Positions 18,299 through 28,130 are shown, numbered from the stretch's first letter. The stretch: DNA of 64,000 nt from 39-52-133 sp035531075 (GCA_035531075.1 DATKTO010000022.1:30679-94678), one strand, 5' to 3'. The notes: generated by a model from the letters alone, not told the origin. Program-made: numbers and translations.

Positions 18299-19461
18299 TG
18301 CAGAATTGGTTGTTGCCGGAATATATACAGGACATGCTGCCGGACGAGGCGTGGCGGATTGAAGCCATGCGCAGCAAGATGATTGAGTTGCTGCGGCTAT
18401 CGGGCTATCAGTTGGTTGTACCACCGATGCTTGAATATTCAGAATCGTTGTTGATAAATGACAGTCGGGATATGGATGTGCGCACCTTTAAACTGGTCGA
18501 CCAGTTAAGCGGGCGCACGATGGCACTGCGCGCTGACATCACGCCGCAGGTCGCGCGCATTGATGCGCATCTCCTCAATTGCCAGGGTGTTACGCGCCTG
18601 TGTTATGCCGGCAGCGTTTTGCACACCCAGCCGGCTGGTTTGATGCGCACCCGGGAACCATTGCAGATTGGTGCCGAGCTGTATGGCCACAGTGGATTGG
18701 AGAGCGACCTCGAAGTACAGCGCTTAATGCTGCAGGCCTTGGCATTGATGGGGATCGATGGTGTACACCTTGACTTGGGTCATGTTGGAGTATTTCGCGC
18801 ACTGGTTAAGCGTGGGGCAATCGGTTCAGAACTGGAAGCCGCGCTGTTTTCCGCGCTGCAACTCAAGGATTTACCCGCGTTGCAGGGCTTGGTGTCGGGC
18901 TTGACTGATGATGTGCAAACTTCACTGTTGGCGTTGACGCATCTCTATGGCGGTGCGACCGAGGTATTGCAGCGCGCGCGAAAAATATTGCCGGATTGCA
19001 CTGAAGTGCGTGCCGCCTTGAATGAATTGGAGCAGGCCGCAACACAGCTGCAACCGCTGGCACATAGTGTCGGTATTGATCTGGCTGAGTTGCGCGGCTA
19101 TCACTATCACAGCGGCATGGTATTTGCCGCTTATCACTCCGGTAGTCACGATGCGATTGCGCTGGGCGGACGTTACGATGATCTGGGCAAGAGCTTTGGT
19201 CGTGCCCGACCCGCCACAGGCTTCAGCATGGACTTGCGTCAGTTGCTTGGTTTGCTGCCAGCTGTGGCGCAGCCCAAAGGTATTCTGGCCCCGCACCGCA
19301 ATGATGCAGCGCTGAATGCAAGCATTGCGCTACTGCGCAGTCAGGGACATTCGGTGGTGGTGGATTTACTTGGGGATGCAGCTTTACGCAGTGAGTTAAA
19401 TTGTGACCGCGAACTGATCTTGCGTAATTCTGCGTGGGTCGTGGTTGATTTGAAAAGTTAA
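18298..19461 (+). CDS. hisZ: ATP phosphoribosyltransferase regulatory subunit HisZ
   Basis: HisS-like paralogue without synthetase activity; it forms a hetero-octamer with the short form of HisG and controls the first step of histidine synthesis. It resembles the synthetase catalytic core (YIQDMLPDEAWRIEAMR, MALRADITPQVARI, LGGRYDDLGKSFGRARPATG). The tRNA-binding arrangement of the real hisS at 10049 is missing. Length is 387 residues. Its presence predicts a short-form hisG elsewhere in the genome. Confidence 0.93.
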   Translation: MQNWLLPEYIQDMLPDEAWRIEAMRSKMIELLRLSGYQLVVPPMLEYSESLLINDSRDMDVRTFKLVDQLSGRTMALRADITPQVARIDAHLLNCQGVTRLCYAGSVLHTQPAGLMRTREPLQIGAELYGHSGLESDLEVQRLMLQALALMGIDGVHLDLGHVGVFRALVKRGAIGSELEAALFSALQLKDLPALQGLVSGLTDDVQTSLLALTHLYGGATEVLQRARKILPDCTEVRAALNELEQAATQLQPLAHSVGIDLAELRGYHYHSGMVFAAYHSGSHDAIALGGRYDDLGKSFGRARPATGFSMDLRQLLGLLPAVAQPKGILAPHRNDAALNASIALLRSQGHSVVVDLLGDAALRSELNCDRELILRNSAWVVVDLKS

Positions 19462-19479
19462 AAAAATCAGGAATTTACA

Positions 19480-20793
19480 ATGGCAAAGAACGTCGTAGTA
19501 ATCGGTACGCAATGGGGTGATGAGGGCAAGGGCAAGATCGTGGATTGGCTCACTGACCATTCGCATGGCGTGGTGCGCTTTCAGGGCGGCCACAATGCCG
19601 GCCATACCCTGGTGGTCAACGGCAAAAAGACGGTGTTGCACCTGATTCCCTCCGGCATATTGCGCGATCACGTGATGTGTTATATCGGTAACGGCGTGGT
19701 TGTGTCACCTGAAGCGTTACTCAAGGAGATGGACAATCTTGAGGCGGCCGGCATTGACGTTTATAACCGCCTGCGAATCTCCGAGGCGTGTCCGCTTATC
19801 CTGCCGTATCACGTGGCGCTGGATCAGGCGCGCGAAATCGCCAAAGGCGCAGCCAAAATTGGCACTACCGGCCGCGGTATCGGACCAGCTTATGAAGACA
19901 AGGTTGCGCGTCGCGGCGTGCGTTTGCAGGATTTGTTCCACCGCAAGCGTCTGGCCGCCAAGCTGGGCGAGATACTCGATTATCACAACTTTGTGCTGAA
20001 AAATTATTTCAATGCCGCGACGGTGGATTTCCAGAAAACGCTGGATGATGCCTTGGCGTTGGCCGAGCGTGTGAAGCCCTTGGTGATGGACGTGCCGCGC
20101 GCGCTGTATGAAGCGAACAAGGCCGGGCAGAACCTGCTGTTTGAAGGCGCTCAGGGCGCATTGCTGGATATCGACCACGGTACCTATCCGTTTGTAACCT
20201 CCAGCAACTGCATCGCAGGTGCTGCATGTGCCGGAGCAGGTGTAGGCCCGCAGACCTTGCACTATGTATTGGGCATCACCAAGGCCTACACTACCCGTGT
20301 AGGCTCGGGCCCGTTCCCGACCGAATTGTATGATGCTGTAACCAAGCAGGATCCAGCCGGTAAACACATGGCCGAAAAAGGACATGAGTTCGGCTCCACC
20401 ACAGGCCGTGCGCGTCGATGCGGCTGGTTCGATGCGGCCGCACTCAAGCGTTCGATCCAGATCAACGGCGTATCCGGTTTATGCGTGACCAAACTGGACG
20501 TGCTGGATGGGGTACAGACGCTGCGCCTGTGCGTGGGTTACAAAGTTGACGGTAAATTTATCGACATTCTTCCGGTAGGCGCCGATGCACTGGACGGCTG
20601 CGAGCCGGTGTATGAAGACATGCCAGGCTGGAGCGGCAGCACAGTGGGCGTGAAGCGCTATGAAGACCTGCCGCTTGAGGCGCGTAACTATCTGAAGCGC
20701 ATGGGCGAGATTTGCGAAGTTCCGGTGGATATGGTGTCTACAGGACCGGATCGTGATGAAACGATCGTGCTGCGTCACCCGTTCGAGGGTTAA
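19480..20793 (+). CDS. purA: adenylosuccinate synthetase
   Basis: Condenses IMP and aspartate using GTP in the first committed step to AMP. The P-loop-like GTQWGDEGKGKIVDWL is at the N-terminus, GGHNAGHT follows, and STTGRARRCGWFD with TKLDVLDG lies further on. It has 437 residues, the normal bacterial length. It is the last gene of the long housekeeping run. Confidence 0.97.
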   Translation: MAKNVVVIGTQWGDEGKGKIVDWLTDHSHGVVRFQGGHNAGHTLVVNGKKTVLHLIPSGILRDHVMCYIGNGVVVSPEALLKEMDNLEAAGIDVYNRLRISEACPLILPYHVALDQAREIAKGAAKIGTTGRGIGPAYEDKVARRGVRLQDLFHRKRLAAKLGEILDYHNFVLKNYFNAATVDFQKTLDDALALAERVKPLVMDVPRALYEANKAGQNLLFEGAQGALLDIDHGTYPFVTSSNCIAGAACAGAGVGPQTLHYVLGITKAYTTRVGSGPFPTELYDAVTKQDPAGKHMAEKGHEFGSTTGRARRCGWFDAAALKRSIQINGVSGLCVTKLDVLDGVQTLRLCVGYKVDGKFIDILPVGADALDGCEPVYEDMPGWSGSTVGVKRYEDLPLEARNYLKRMGEICEVPVDMVSTGPDRDETIVLRHPFEG

Positions 20794-21409
20794 GCTAAGT
20801 TTTTCAAACGGAAAAATAAATGCGTATCGTCTTGCATGCATTGCGTACTTGAGTTTTCCGGATGAGTCGTGAATTTGTTGTAACTTTTCTCGCTGTAACA
20901 CGGTCTTTTTTTGTCATTTAAGCTGCAATTGGCTGGGCAGATTGAAGCATCTTCGCATCTGCCTTTTTCCAATTCATTCCCCCCGCATCCGGACTACTTA
21001 CGGTACTAATTCCGCTACCGACTTTCGGTGTCCTCTGGTATGCGGAAGCATATCAAGATACCCAGTTTTACAAATTATCTGGGCTCCAACGGGCGCGTGT
21101 TCTCGTGATGGCAAAATGGCATGCTGCTGCAGAATTGCATCGTGCTTTAGCAGCCGTGCATTCATGCCGTACGCATGACCCACCTATCCCAATATTTCCT
21201 GAAATTCAAAATAGCTTCAGCCTCAGGCTGGTTTTAAGGATTTTTCGTAGTTCTGTATAAGCAATCTACCTATTCATTTCTCAAAGTTGTCCTACTACTA
21301 TTATGCGCATAATTACTAAGCACATCTGAGTAGTCTGCTTTATCAGTCAGTGCATCCGTAAAATTCATGTATTTCTTGATCTTGGGCAATCTATAAAGGG
21401 GGAAATGCA
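20794..21409. other. 616-nt intergenic region between purA and the histidine kinase
   Basis: I see no convincing gene, terminator hairpin or promoter here. One frame is open from 20946 to 21260 but has no usable start codon upstream; it could be chance or a decayed gene. The region marks the change from housekeeping genes to the secretion/oxidase block and presumably holds the purA 3' end and the kinase promoter. Confidence 0.5.
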
Positions 21410-22237
21410 ATGCATGCAGAGTCGGGTTTTGACCACCTACATTATCATCAGCATGCATCCAGTGCGATGTCGATAAAAGGCGACAGTCAGGGATTGTGCG
21501 CCGAGAAATCCGAGCAACCCGAGCAAGCGGGTGTAAGCGCTGCGATGAGAGAAGCACTTTGTGCGTCCCAGAATGAAGCGAGACGCCTGTCAGCACAAAT
21601 TTTGATGACTCAGGAGAATGAGCGGCAGCGCATCGCTACGGACTTGCATGACGGCTTGGGTCAGCTATTGACGATGATCAGGCTGGGGCTGGATGAATGC
21701 TCCTCTTTGCTGAAAACGAATGCGCTCGTTGAAGCGGATGAATCACTACAGCAGCAAAAAATAATGGTTCAGGATGCGTTCAGAGAACTGCGCCGCATTG
21801 CCATGGATCTGCGTCCCTCGACGCTTGACGATCTCGGCATCCTGGCAACCCTGACATGGTTCTTTCGTGAGCTTGAGCGTAACTGCCGCAGCATAAAGGT
21901 CGAGAAGCATCTCACGATTCAGGAAAGCAGTATTCCCGATTCGATCAAAATTACAATCTTCCGCATCCTGCAGGAAGCCACCAGCAATATCATCAAGCAC
22001 TCCAAAGCCGATCACATCAGGGTCAGCCTCATTAAGGCAGGAGATTCGCTGCATCTAGCTATCGAGGATAACGGACAGGGATTCGATCCTGCAAATCGGG
22101 ACGGCTACTGCTCTCTCGGCAAAGGTCTCGGACTTTTGAGCATGAAAGAGCGCGCACATTTTTCGGGTGGAACTTACCGGATTGATTCCGCAATCGGCCA
22201 AGGTACGCGCATATATGTCTCGTGGTCGTGCGGATAG
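21410..22237 (+). CDS. cytoplasmic sensor histidine kinase, NarL/DegS type
   Basis: Histidine kinase of the HisKA_3 class. It has 275 residues, no membrane segment and no recognisable sensor domain, so it is cytoplasmic or senses through a partner. The phosphoacceptor is His80 in RIATDLHDGLGQLL. The ATPase part shows the N box (EATSNIIKHS, Asn193), DNGQGFD (Asp220) and a glycine-rich GKGLGLLSMKERA. The likely partner is the NarL-type regulator at 32467, on the far side of the secretion operon. An A/G-rich ribosome site (AAAGGGGGAAA) precedes the ATG. The signal is unknown. Confidence 0.9.
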   Translation: MHAESGFDHLHYHQHASSAMSIKGDSQGLCAEKSEQPEQAGVSAAMREALCASQNEARRLSAQILMTQENERQRIATDLHDGLGQLLTMIRLGLDECSSLLKTNALVEADESLQQQKIMVQDAFRELRRIAMDLRPSTLDDLGILATLTWFFRELERNCRSIKVEKHLTIQESSIPDSIKITIFRILQEATSNIIKHSKADHIRVSLIKAGDSLHLAIEDNGQGFDPANRDGYCSLGKGLGLLSMKERAHFSGGTYRIDSAIGQGTRIYVSWSCG

Positions 22238-22559
22238 CCCCCTTTCACGCCTGCCTATCGTTTTTCAATGCATTGCCGATGACCGATGTTCCCGGTTTTA
22301 CTTCCTACATAACATACGGATGCAGGTTCAGGGCTTGAACGGCTGGTGATTGCCTGCACATGCAAGGGCGTAGCTCTAAATACTGTAAGGCGTAATTGAG
22401 GAAGAGTCCAGGATGTAGAAATCCATGTGGGTAACGGTAAATTATCCTGGAACAGTCTGCATGTATTACCGCAGATGGAAATACGGTGTGGCTGGTACAA
22501 ATGAATACAGTCATCGACCCAGAGAAAGCCGACTCCCGTCAGGATAAGGTATTCGCAAT
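22238..22559. other. 322-nt intergenic region before the secretion operon
   Basis: No gene, strong hairpin or clear sigma-70/sigma-54 promoter could be recognised. It probably contains the promoter of the operon that begins at 22560 and is where binding by the linked response regulator would be expected. Confidence 0.4.
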
Positions 22560-23048
22560 ATGAAAATTAATCGCGGAATAAAATTAACGATGCCTGAATT
22601 TCATTTTTTTATATCACGTCATACCAAACTACCCCGCGCGGCAACTGCAGTGCTGGGATTCACGCTGCTGGAACTGCTTGTGGTTATGGTGATCATCGGA
22701 CTGCTTGCCGGATACGTGGGGCCAAAATATTTCTCCCAGATCGGCAAGTCGCAAATCAAGGTGGCACGTGCGCAAATCGATGCGCTGGACAAGTCGCTGG
22801 ATCAGTTCCGTTTGGATACCGGACATTATCCGTCAATGGAGGACGGGCTGGCGGTGCTGATTACGCGCCCGGCAAGCGAAGTCAGATGGGACGGACCCTA
22901 TTTGAAAAAAGGGGTTCCGCTTGATCCGTGGGGCAACCCTTACGTCTACAAAATACCTGGCGAGCACAGCGAATATGACCTCCTGTCATATGGCAAGGAT
23001 GGACAACTGGGCGGCGATGGTGAGGCTGCTGACATTACGAACTGGTGA
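22560..23048 (+). CDS. gspG: major pseudopilin, GspG-like
   Basis: Major pseudopilin of a type II secretion-like system. The prepilin peptidase site is G|FTLLELLVVMVIIGLL, with Glu at +5. The mature part keeps GspG features: LDQFRLDTGHYPSMEDGLAVL, GVPLDPWGNPYVY and a C-terminal YDLLSYGKDGQLGGDGE, the calcium-binding loop region. The leader is long (33 residues from the ATG at 22560, 23 if the in-frame ATG at 22590 is used). The first start has the better ribosome site (AGGATAAGG). It is first in an operon through 32425. Confidence 0.9.
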   Translation: MKINRGIKLTMPEFHFFISRHTKLPRAATAVLGFTLLELLVVMVIIGLLAGYVGPKYFSQIGKSQIKVARAQIDALDKSLDQFRLDTGHYPSMEDGLAVLITRPASEVRWDGPYLKKGVPLDPWGNPYVYKIPGEHSEYDLLSYGKDGQLGGDGEAADITNW

Positions 23049-23095
23049 TGCGCGCGAACGAATAGGGTGGATCGCGATCGCATAGGGAGAGACAA

Positions 23096-24286
23096 ATGCG
23101 TTACGAAATAAAAGCATTGCGCGGCAGCGAAGCGTTGACCGCTATCGCGGTGGATGCCGTTGATGCAGGTGATGCCTCGGCGCAAGCTATCGCACTGGGT
23201 TATACGGTTATCGCGATCAACGCCAAGCGGTCCTGGCATGTCTGGCGTAAGCCGCGCAAAACCAAGTTTCCTCTGGTGCTGTTCAGCCAGGAATTGCTGG
23301 CGCTGCTGGACGCCGGTCTGGCCCTGGTTGAAGCGCTGGAAACGCTGGCTGAAAAGGAACAGCGGCCGGAACTACAAAAGACGCTGAAGCAAATCGTTGC
23401 CAGTCTCTACGAAGGTCATCCACTGTCCCACGCTTTGCGGCAGTCAGACGCAGATTTCCCACCGCTGTACGTGGCAGCAGTGCGCGCCAGCGAGAAAACC
23501 GGCGCACTGGCTGAAGCGCTGGCGCGATATGTCACCTACCAAACACAGATGGACGGTGTCCGGCAACAAGTGGTCAGCGCATCGATCTACCCATTGTTAC
23601 TGGCCGGTGTCGGCGGGCTGGTGATGGTTTTTCTGATGCTCTATGTTGTGCCGCGCTTCAGCCATATTTATGCTGATATTGGCGGAGATTTGCCCTTAAT
23701 GTCGCGACTGTTGATGGGCTGGGGGCAGTTCATCAGCGACCACGGTGGGAGTCTGTTTGTTGGAGTGCTGCTGCTGATCGTGTCGCTGCTTTATCTTTTC
23801 ACCCGGCCATTTTTCAAACAATGGCTGACGCTTGCCTTATGGCGCCTTCCCGCCATCGGTGCGCGCCTGCATCTCTATCAACTGGCGCGGTTTTACCGCT
23901 CACTGGGTATGTTGCTGCGCGGCGGCATGCCGGTGACAACCGCGCTGAAGATGGTTTCGGATTTGCTGCAACTGTCGCTGCACAATCAATTGGCGCTGGC
24001 TGCAGAATGCATCCGCGAAGGCCAGTGCATTTCGCAGTCGATGGAACGCAATGGGCTGACCACGCCAGTTGCGCTGCGCATGCTGCGCGTGGGTGAGCGC
24101 ACCGGGAAGATGGGCGAGATGATGGAGCGCATTGCAGGTTTCTACGAGGAAGAAACGGCACGCTGGGTGGAGCATTTCACCAAGCTGTTCGAACCCCTGC
24201 TGATGGTCTTTATCGGGCTGCTGATCGGCGGCATCGTGGTGCTCATGTATTTGCCGATCTTTGAACTCGCCGGGAGCATCCAATGA
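23096..24286 (+). CDS. gspF: inner-membrane platform protein GspF/PilC family
   Basis: Polytopic inner-membrane protein that couples the GspE ATPase to pseudopilus assembly. It has 396 residues with two GspF domains (about 65-190 and 265-390) and three membrane spans (about 165-190, 218-242, 362-388). ALLDAGLALVEALETLAEKE and RFYRSLGMLLRGGMPVTTAL are family signatures. The N-terminus holds the usual cytoplasmic region. It overlaps gspE by 4 nt. Confidence 0.93.
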   Translation: MRYEIKALRGSEALTAIAVDAVDAGDASAQAIALGYTVIAINAKRSWHVWRKPRKTKFPLVLFSQELLALLDAGLALVEALETLAEKEQRPELQKTLKQIVASLYEGHPLSHALRQSDADFPPLYVAAVRASEKTGALAEALARYVTYQTQMDGVRQQVVSASIYPLLLAGVGGLVMVFLMLYVVPRFSHIYADIGGDLPLMSRLLMGWGQFISDHGGSLFVGVLLLIVSLLYLFTRPFFKQWLTLALWRLPAIGARLHLYQLARFYRSLGMLLRGGMPVTTALKMVSDLLQLSLHNQLALAAECIREGQCISQSMERNGLTTPVALRMLRVGERTGKMGEMMERIAGFYEEETARWVEHFTKLFEPLLMVFIGLLIGGIVVLMYLPIFELAGSIQ

Positions 24287-25983
24287 ATCTCGCCGAAGCA
24301 TTTACATCGCCGGAAGCCATAATTTTTACCCCGCAGCAGGTGCGCGCGGCGCGGGCGGCAGCGCTGCCACTGCAGCGCCGCATGATCGAAGTGCTGGAAG
24401 AGCAGTCGGGCCTGGATGCGAGATCCTTCACGCAAGCCCTGGCCAGCACACTGCACTATGCGCTGCTGGAGATGGACGATTTGCATCGCCTTGCCTCTGC
24501 CTTCGACGTGCTGCCTTTTGCCGAGGCGGTTGAACGCGAATGCATTGTGCTGCGTGAAGATGGGGGCCGCCTGATCCTAGTGATGAGCGATCCTTTCGAC
24601 GTGTCACTGCAGGGGTGGGTGGAGCAGCGCATTGCTTTTCCCTTTGACTGGGGACTCGCCCACCGCGCGGATATAGCGGCTTACCTGGCGCGCCATGAAG
24701 AGACATTGCACGCCATGGACAGCCTGCTGCCGGTGAATGAGATGGCTGCCTCAGCCGGAGCCGAGGGCGATGAACTCTCATTCAAGACCATCAGTGAAGA
24801 CACCAGCCCAGTGGTCAAACTGGTGAATTCGACGGTGTATGACGCGCTGAAAATTGCCGCCAGTGATATCCACCTCGAAACCGGCCCAGCGGGTCTGACC
24901 ATCAAGTACCGCGTCGACGGCGTGCTCACCTCCATCGGCTCGGTAGCCGGGCTGGCGTTGGCGGAACAGGTGATTTCGCGAATCAAGGTGATGTCGGAAC
25001 TCGACATCGCCGAGCGGCGCGTGCCGCAGGATGGGCGTTTCAGGGTCAGATTGCGCGGGCACGAAGTGGATTTTCGCGTCTCCATCATGCCCAGCATCTT
25101 CGGCGAAGACGCGGTGCTGCGCATACTCGACAAACAAACCCTGACAGACCAGATCAAAGGACTGCGCCTAGCCTATCTCGGTTTTGACGATGCATCCATT
25201 GGCGTGCTGCACCGGCTTTCCGGCGCGCCCTACGGCATGTTGCTTGTGACAGGCCCAACCGGCAGCGGCAAGACCACGACATTGTATGCGGCGATCTCTG
25301 AAATCAACAACGGCCAGGACAAGATCATCACCATCGAGGACCCGGTCGAGTATCAACTGCCGGGTGTGCTTCAAATTCCGGTGAACGAGAAAAAAGGACT
25401 GACCTTCGCGCGCGGCCTGCGTTCCATCCTGCGCCACGATCCGGACAAGATCATGGTCGGCGAAATCCGCGATCCGGAAACAGCGCAGATCGCTGTGCAG
25501 TCTGCGCTGACAGGCCACCTGGTGTTCACCACGGTGCACGCGAATAACGTGTTTGACGTGCTCGGCCGCTTCATGCACATGGGTGTTGATCCATACAGCT
25601 TCGTTTCCGCCCTGAACGGCATCATGGCGCAGCGGCTGGTGCGAGTGAACTGCACTCACTGCGCTATGGAACAGGTGCCCGACCAGCAGTTGCTCGCCGA
25701 TTCAGGCATCAAGCAGCATGAAGCGGCGGCAATGCACTTTCGTGCCGGCCTTGGCTGCGGACAATGCCGAGGCACCGGCTTCAAGGGGCGGCGTGCAATC
25801 GGCGAGATTCTTGTGCTCACTGACCAGATTCGCGAGCTCATCATTGCGCGTGAGCCGGTCCGCCTCATCCGCGAGGCAGCGCGGCAAAATGGAACGCGCT
25901 TTCTGCGCGAAATCGCGGTCGAGATGGTGAGCCGGGGCGAAACAACATTACAGGAGATCAACCGTGTCACCTTTGTGGCGTGA
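24283..25983 (+). CDS. gspE: secretion ATPase GspE/PilB family
   Basis: Hexameric ATPase that powers pseudopilus extension at the inner membrane. It has 566 residues. Walker A is GPTGSGKT (324-331), followed by the Asp box (TIEDPVEYQL), Walker B (KIMVGEIRDPETAQIA) and the His box (GHLVFTTVHANN). A tetracysteine zinc site is visible as CTHC...CGQC. The N-terminal domain (about 1-150) is of the MshEN/T2SSE_N kind. The 3' end overlaps the next gene by 20 nt. Confidence 0.94.
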   Translation: MNLAEAFTSPEAIIFTPQQVRAARAAALPLQRRMIEVLEEQSGLDARSFTQALASTLHYALLEMDDLHRLASAFDVLPFAEAVERECIVLREDGGRLILVMSDPFDVSLQGWVEQRIAFPFDWGLAHRADIAAYLARHEETLHAMDSLLPVNEMAASAGAEGDELSFKTISEDTSPVVKLVNSTVYDALKIAASDIHLETGPAGLTIKYRVDGVLTSIGSVAGLALAEQVISRIKVMSELDIAERRVPQDGRFRVRLRGHEVDFRVSIMPSIFGEDAVLRILDKQTLTDQIKGLRLAYLGFDDASIGVLHRLSGAPYGMLLVTGPTGSGKTTTLYAAISEINNGQDKIITIEDPVEYQLPGVLQIPVNEKKGLTFARGLRSILRHDPDKIMVGEIRDPETAQIAVQSALTGHLVFTTVHANNVFDVLGRFMHMGVDPYSFVSALNGIMAQRLVRVNCTHCAMEQVPDQQLLADSGIKQHEAAAMHFRAGLGCGQCRGTGFKGRRAIGEILVLTDQIRELIIAREPVRLIREAARQNGTRFLREIAVEMVSRGETTLQEINRVTFVA

Positions 25984-26809
25984 TGAGTTGCGCGTTGTTC
26001 TGGCGCCTGAGCAGCTGGTGCTGTTACGCCTCGGGTGGGCGCTGACCAAACGCGGTCTGACACCTCGTGTCGACATGAAAACTGTCATTGATTGCGCTCC
26101 ATCAGCAGGCGGCGAGGCATCATGGGAAGCAGCGATCAAGACACTTGAGACAGAGGTGCCGCGATCGCTTGCACGCAAGACAGCCGCGCAGGTGATTCTG
26201 TCCAACCATTTTATGCGCTATACCCTGGTGCCATGGAGTGACACGTTGAGCAATGCGGCGGAAGAACAGGCGTACGCGCGACACTGTTTCAGGCAGCTAT
26301 ACGGTACAGATGTGGAGCAGTGGGAAGTGCGCCTGAGTCCGGGGCGCACTGGCCTGCCGCAACTTGCCAGCGCCGTGGACAAGCGTTTGCTGGCGGCATT
26401 GCGCGATGTATTCGAACGCAACGGCGTGGTGCTCAACTCGATCCAGCCACGGTTGATGGCCGCATACAACAATCGCTATTCGGCTTTGAAAAACAGCAGC
26501 GCATGGCTTGCGCTGGTTGAACCGGGTTGTTTATGTCTCGCCTTGCTGCAGCACGGGTGCTGGCTCAAGGTGCGGACCATGAGAATTGGCAGCGACTGGC
26601 GCAACGCACTGCTGCTGCTACTGGAACGAGAAGCATACCTGGCTGAAGCAAATGCCGACACCCCCACGGTATTCCTGTGGGCTCCAGAACTTGGAACGGC
26701 TGCGTTGCCAGAAAACGGACGTTGGCAAATCAGCCATATGCAGCCGCTGGTGCGTCCTGCCCTTGCGCCGGAATACGAGGGGCGCTTTGCCATGGCCTTA
26801 AGCGGATGA
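25964..26809 (+). CDS. PilM/GspL-like cytoplasmic assembly protein
   Basis: A 281-residue soluble protein between gspE and a PilN-like gene, where PilM or the cytoplasmic half of GspL is normally found. Sequence similarity is weak: there is an actin-like-fold pattern (QVILSNHFMRYTLVPWSD; LLAALRDVFERNGVVLNSIQPRL) but no obvious intact PilM nucleotide motifs. The start is GTG at 25964 with AGGAGATC ahead of it, inside the end of gspE. The role is inferred mainly from position. Confidence 0.7.
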   Translation: MSPLWRDELRVVLAPEQLVLLRLGWALTKRGLTPRVDMKTVIDCAPSAGGEASWEAAIKTLETEVPRSLARKTAAQVILSNHFMRYTLVPWSDTLSNAAEEQAYARHCFRQLYGTDVEQWEVRLSPGRTGLPQLASAVDKRLLAALRDVFERNGVVLNSIQPRLMAAYNNRYSALKNSSAWLALVEPGCLCLALLQHGCWLKVRTMRIGSDWRNALLLLLEREAYLAEANADTPTVFLWAPELGTAALPENGRWQISHMQPLVRPALAPEYEGRFAMALSG

Positions 26810-27351
26810 AGATGATGTCAAAACTTCGCCTTGATTATCAGCGCAGCGCCAAGCCTTTCCCCTGGGGGGGCTTGCCCCTGCTCGCACTGGCCCTGGCGAT
26901 ACTGGTTGTGAGCGGTATCCAATACCATGCCTTAAGCGCTGAAGCCGATCTCTGGGAGTCAAAAACAGAGCTGATCGAACGTGCCGCGCAGCGGCAGTCG
27001 CCAAGAAACCGGTCGGGTGAGCATACGGCAGTCAACCTGGCACTGGAGGTGAAGCGTGCCAACGAGGTGCTGCGCCAGCTCAGTCTGCCTTGGTATGGTT
27101 TGTTACAGACGATAGAGTCGACTGGCGGTAAAGGCGTGGCCTTGCTGTCGCTGGAGCCGGACTCCGAAAAAAAACTGGTCAAAATCAGCGGCGAGGCGAA
27201 AAATATTGCGGCGATGCTTGATTACATCAGCCAGCTTGAAAATCGCGGCCTGTTCGGAACTGTCTATCTGCAAAGCCACCATATTCAACAGCAGGACCCT
27301 GAAAAGCCGGTGCGCTTTGTGTTGCTGGCCATCTGGAGGGTCAAGTCATGA
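26806..27351 (+). CDS. PilN-like inner-membrane assembly protein
   Basis: A 181-residue bitopic protein. A short basic cytoplasmic N-terminus (KLRLDYQRS) precedes one membrane span (about 21-40). A periplasmic coiled and alpha/beta region contains LEVKRANEVLRQLSLPWYGLL and VALLSLEPDSEKKLVKISGEAK, the PilN pattern. I use the ATG at 26806 because it overlaps the upstream stop (ATGA). The frame is open further upstream, but that part is antipodal to the previous gene. Next to it are PilM- and PilO-like genes. Confidence 0.8.
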   Translation: MKMMSKLRLDYQRSAKPFPWGGLPLLALALAILVVSGIQYHALSAEADLWESKTELIERAAQRQSPRNRSGEHTAVNLALEVKRANEVLRQLSLPWYGLLQTIESTGGKGVALLSLEPDSEKKLVKISGEAKNIAAMLDYISQLENRGLFGTVYLQSHHIQQQDPEKPVRFVLLAIWRVKS

Positions 27352-28130
27352 AGCCACAGCCTGTCAGTCTGCGGCGGTCAGCCTCGCAGGACGCCGGCAC
27401 TTCGCCTGCGTTGCTTTTGTGGCACCGGCTGCGCAGAACATCGCAATACTGGCTGAGTCTTCCCGGTTCGCTGGGTGTTGTCTGGCACGCCAAGGGGCAG
27501 GCTGTGAAGAACTTGCTTGGCAGCCTGCGCCGCCAGCCAGTCTCACCCCGCTCAGGGGCTTCCTCCGTGCTGTCATTGTGGAACCGCGTGCGCTTGGTAT
27601 TGAGGCGCTGGCTTCGACGCATGGGCTGGCCCGGGATGCTGGCTGTCGGCATATTTGCAGTTAGCGCGGCATTCTTTTTTTCGGCCATTCGCCCAGAACA
27701 GGCGCGGCTGGATAGAGCACGCCAAGGCGCGGTTGCGCTGAATGAACAACTCGCGTTGGACAGCAAGTCGCTGAACGGCTCGACGCTCAGCGCGGAAGAT
27801 CAACTTACTGTTTTTTATGAAAAATTTCCGACAGAGGGGAATTCATCGCAGTGGCTGGGGAAACTGTTGGCGCTGGCGACCAACCGCGGACTCAGCCTGA
27901 ATGATGGTGAATACAAGGCGACGCGCGACAGGGTGGGAAAACTGGTGCGCTATCAAATGACTTTCCCGGTAAAGGGGCCGTATCCGAAGATTCGCCAGTT
28001 TCTGACCGATTTGCCGGATGCGCTTCCGGTCGTCGCGCTGGAAAACGTGCAATTCGAGCGCCAGAAAGTTGCCGATCCGGACGTGGAAGCCAAGATCAAG
28101 CTGGTGCTCTATCTGGAACAGGCATCATGA
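27348..28130 (+). CDS. PilO-like inner-membrane assembly protein with extended basic N-terminus
   Basis: PilO/GspM-like protein of 260 residues. The membrane span is at about 92-113, followed by a coil and a ferredoxin-like periplasmic domain (FYEKFPTEGNSSQWLGKLL; VRYQMTFPVKGPYPKIRQFL). The roughly 90 residues before the span are unusual for PilO. They are very basic and contain two similar segments, QPVSLRRSAS...LLLWHRLRR and QPVSPRSGASSVLSLWNRVR. This looks like an internal duplication. It overlaps its neighbours by 4 nt on both sides. Confidence 0.78.
   Translation: MKPQPVSLRRSASQDAGTSPALLLWHRLRRTSQYWLSLPGSLGVVWHAKGQAVKNLLGSLRRQPVSPRSGASSVLSLWNRVRLVLRRWLRRMGWPGMLAVGIFAVSAAFFFSAIRPEQARLDRARQGAVALNEQLALDSKSLNGSTLSAEDQLTVFYEKFPTEGNSSQWLGKLLALATNRGLSLNDGEYKATRDRVGKLVRYQMTFPVKGPYPKIRQFLTDLPDALPVVALENVQFERQKVADPDVEAKIKLVLYLEQAS

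Noticed and set aside
20946..21260. 105-codon open frame between purA and the histidine kinase (contains a LWYAEAYQDTQFYKLSGLQR-like stretch)
   Set aside because: No ATG, GTG or TTG start with a ribosome site in its first half, and no family recognised. Chance or an old remnant; not annotated as a gene.
22238..22559. Search for a sigma-54 promoter before the secretion operon
   Set aside because: A TGGAAC...TGCAT-like element near 22448 has 8 instead of 10 bases between the GG and GC elements, so it does not fit.
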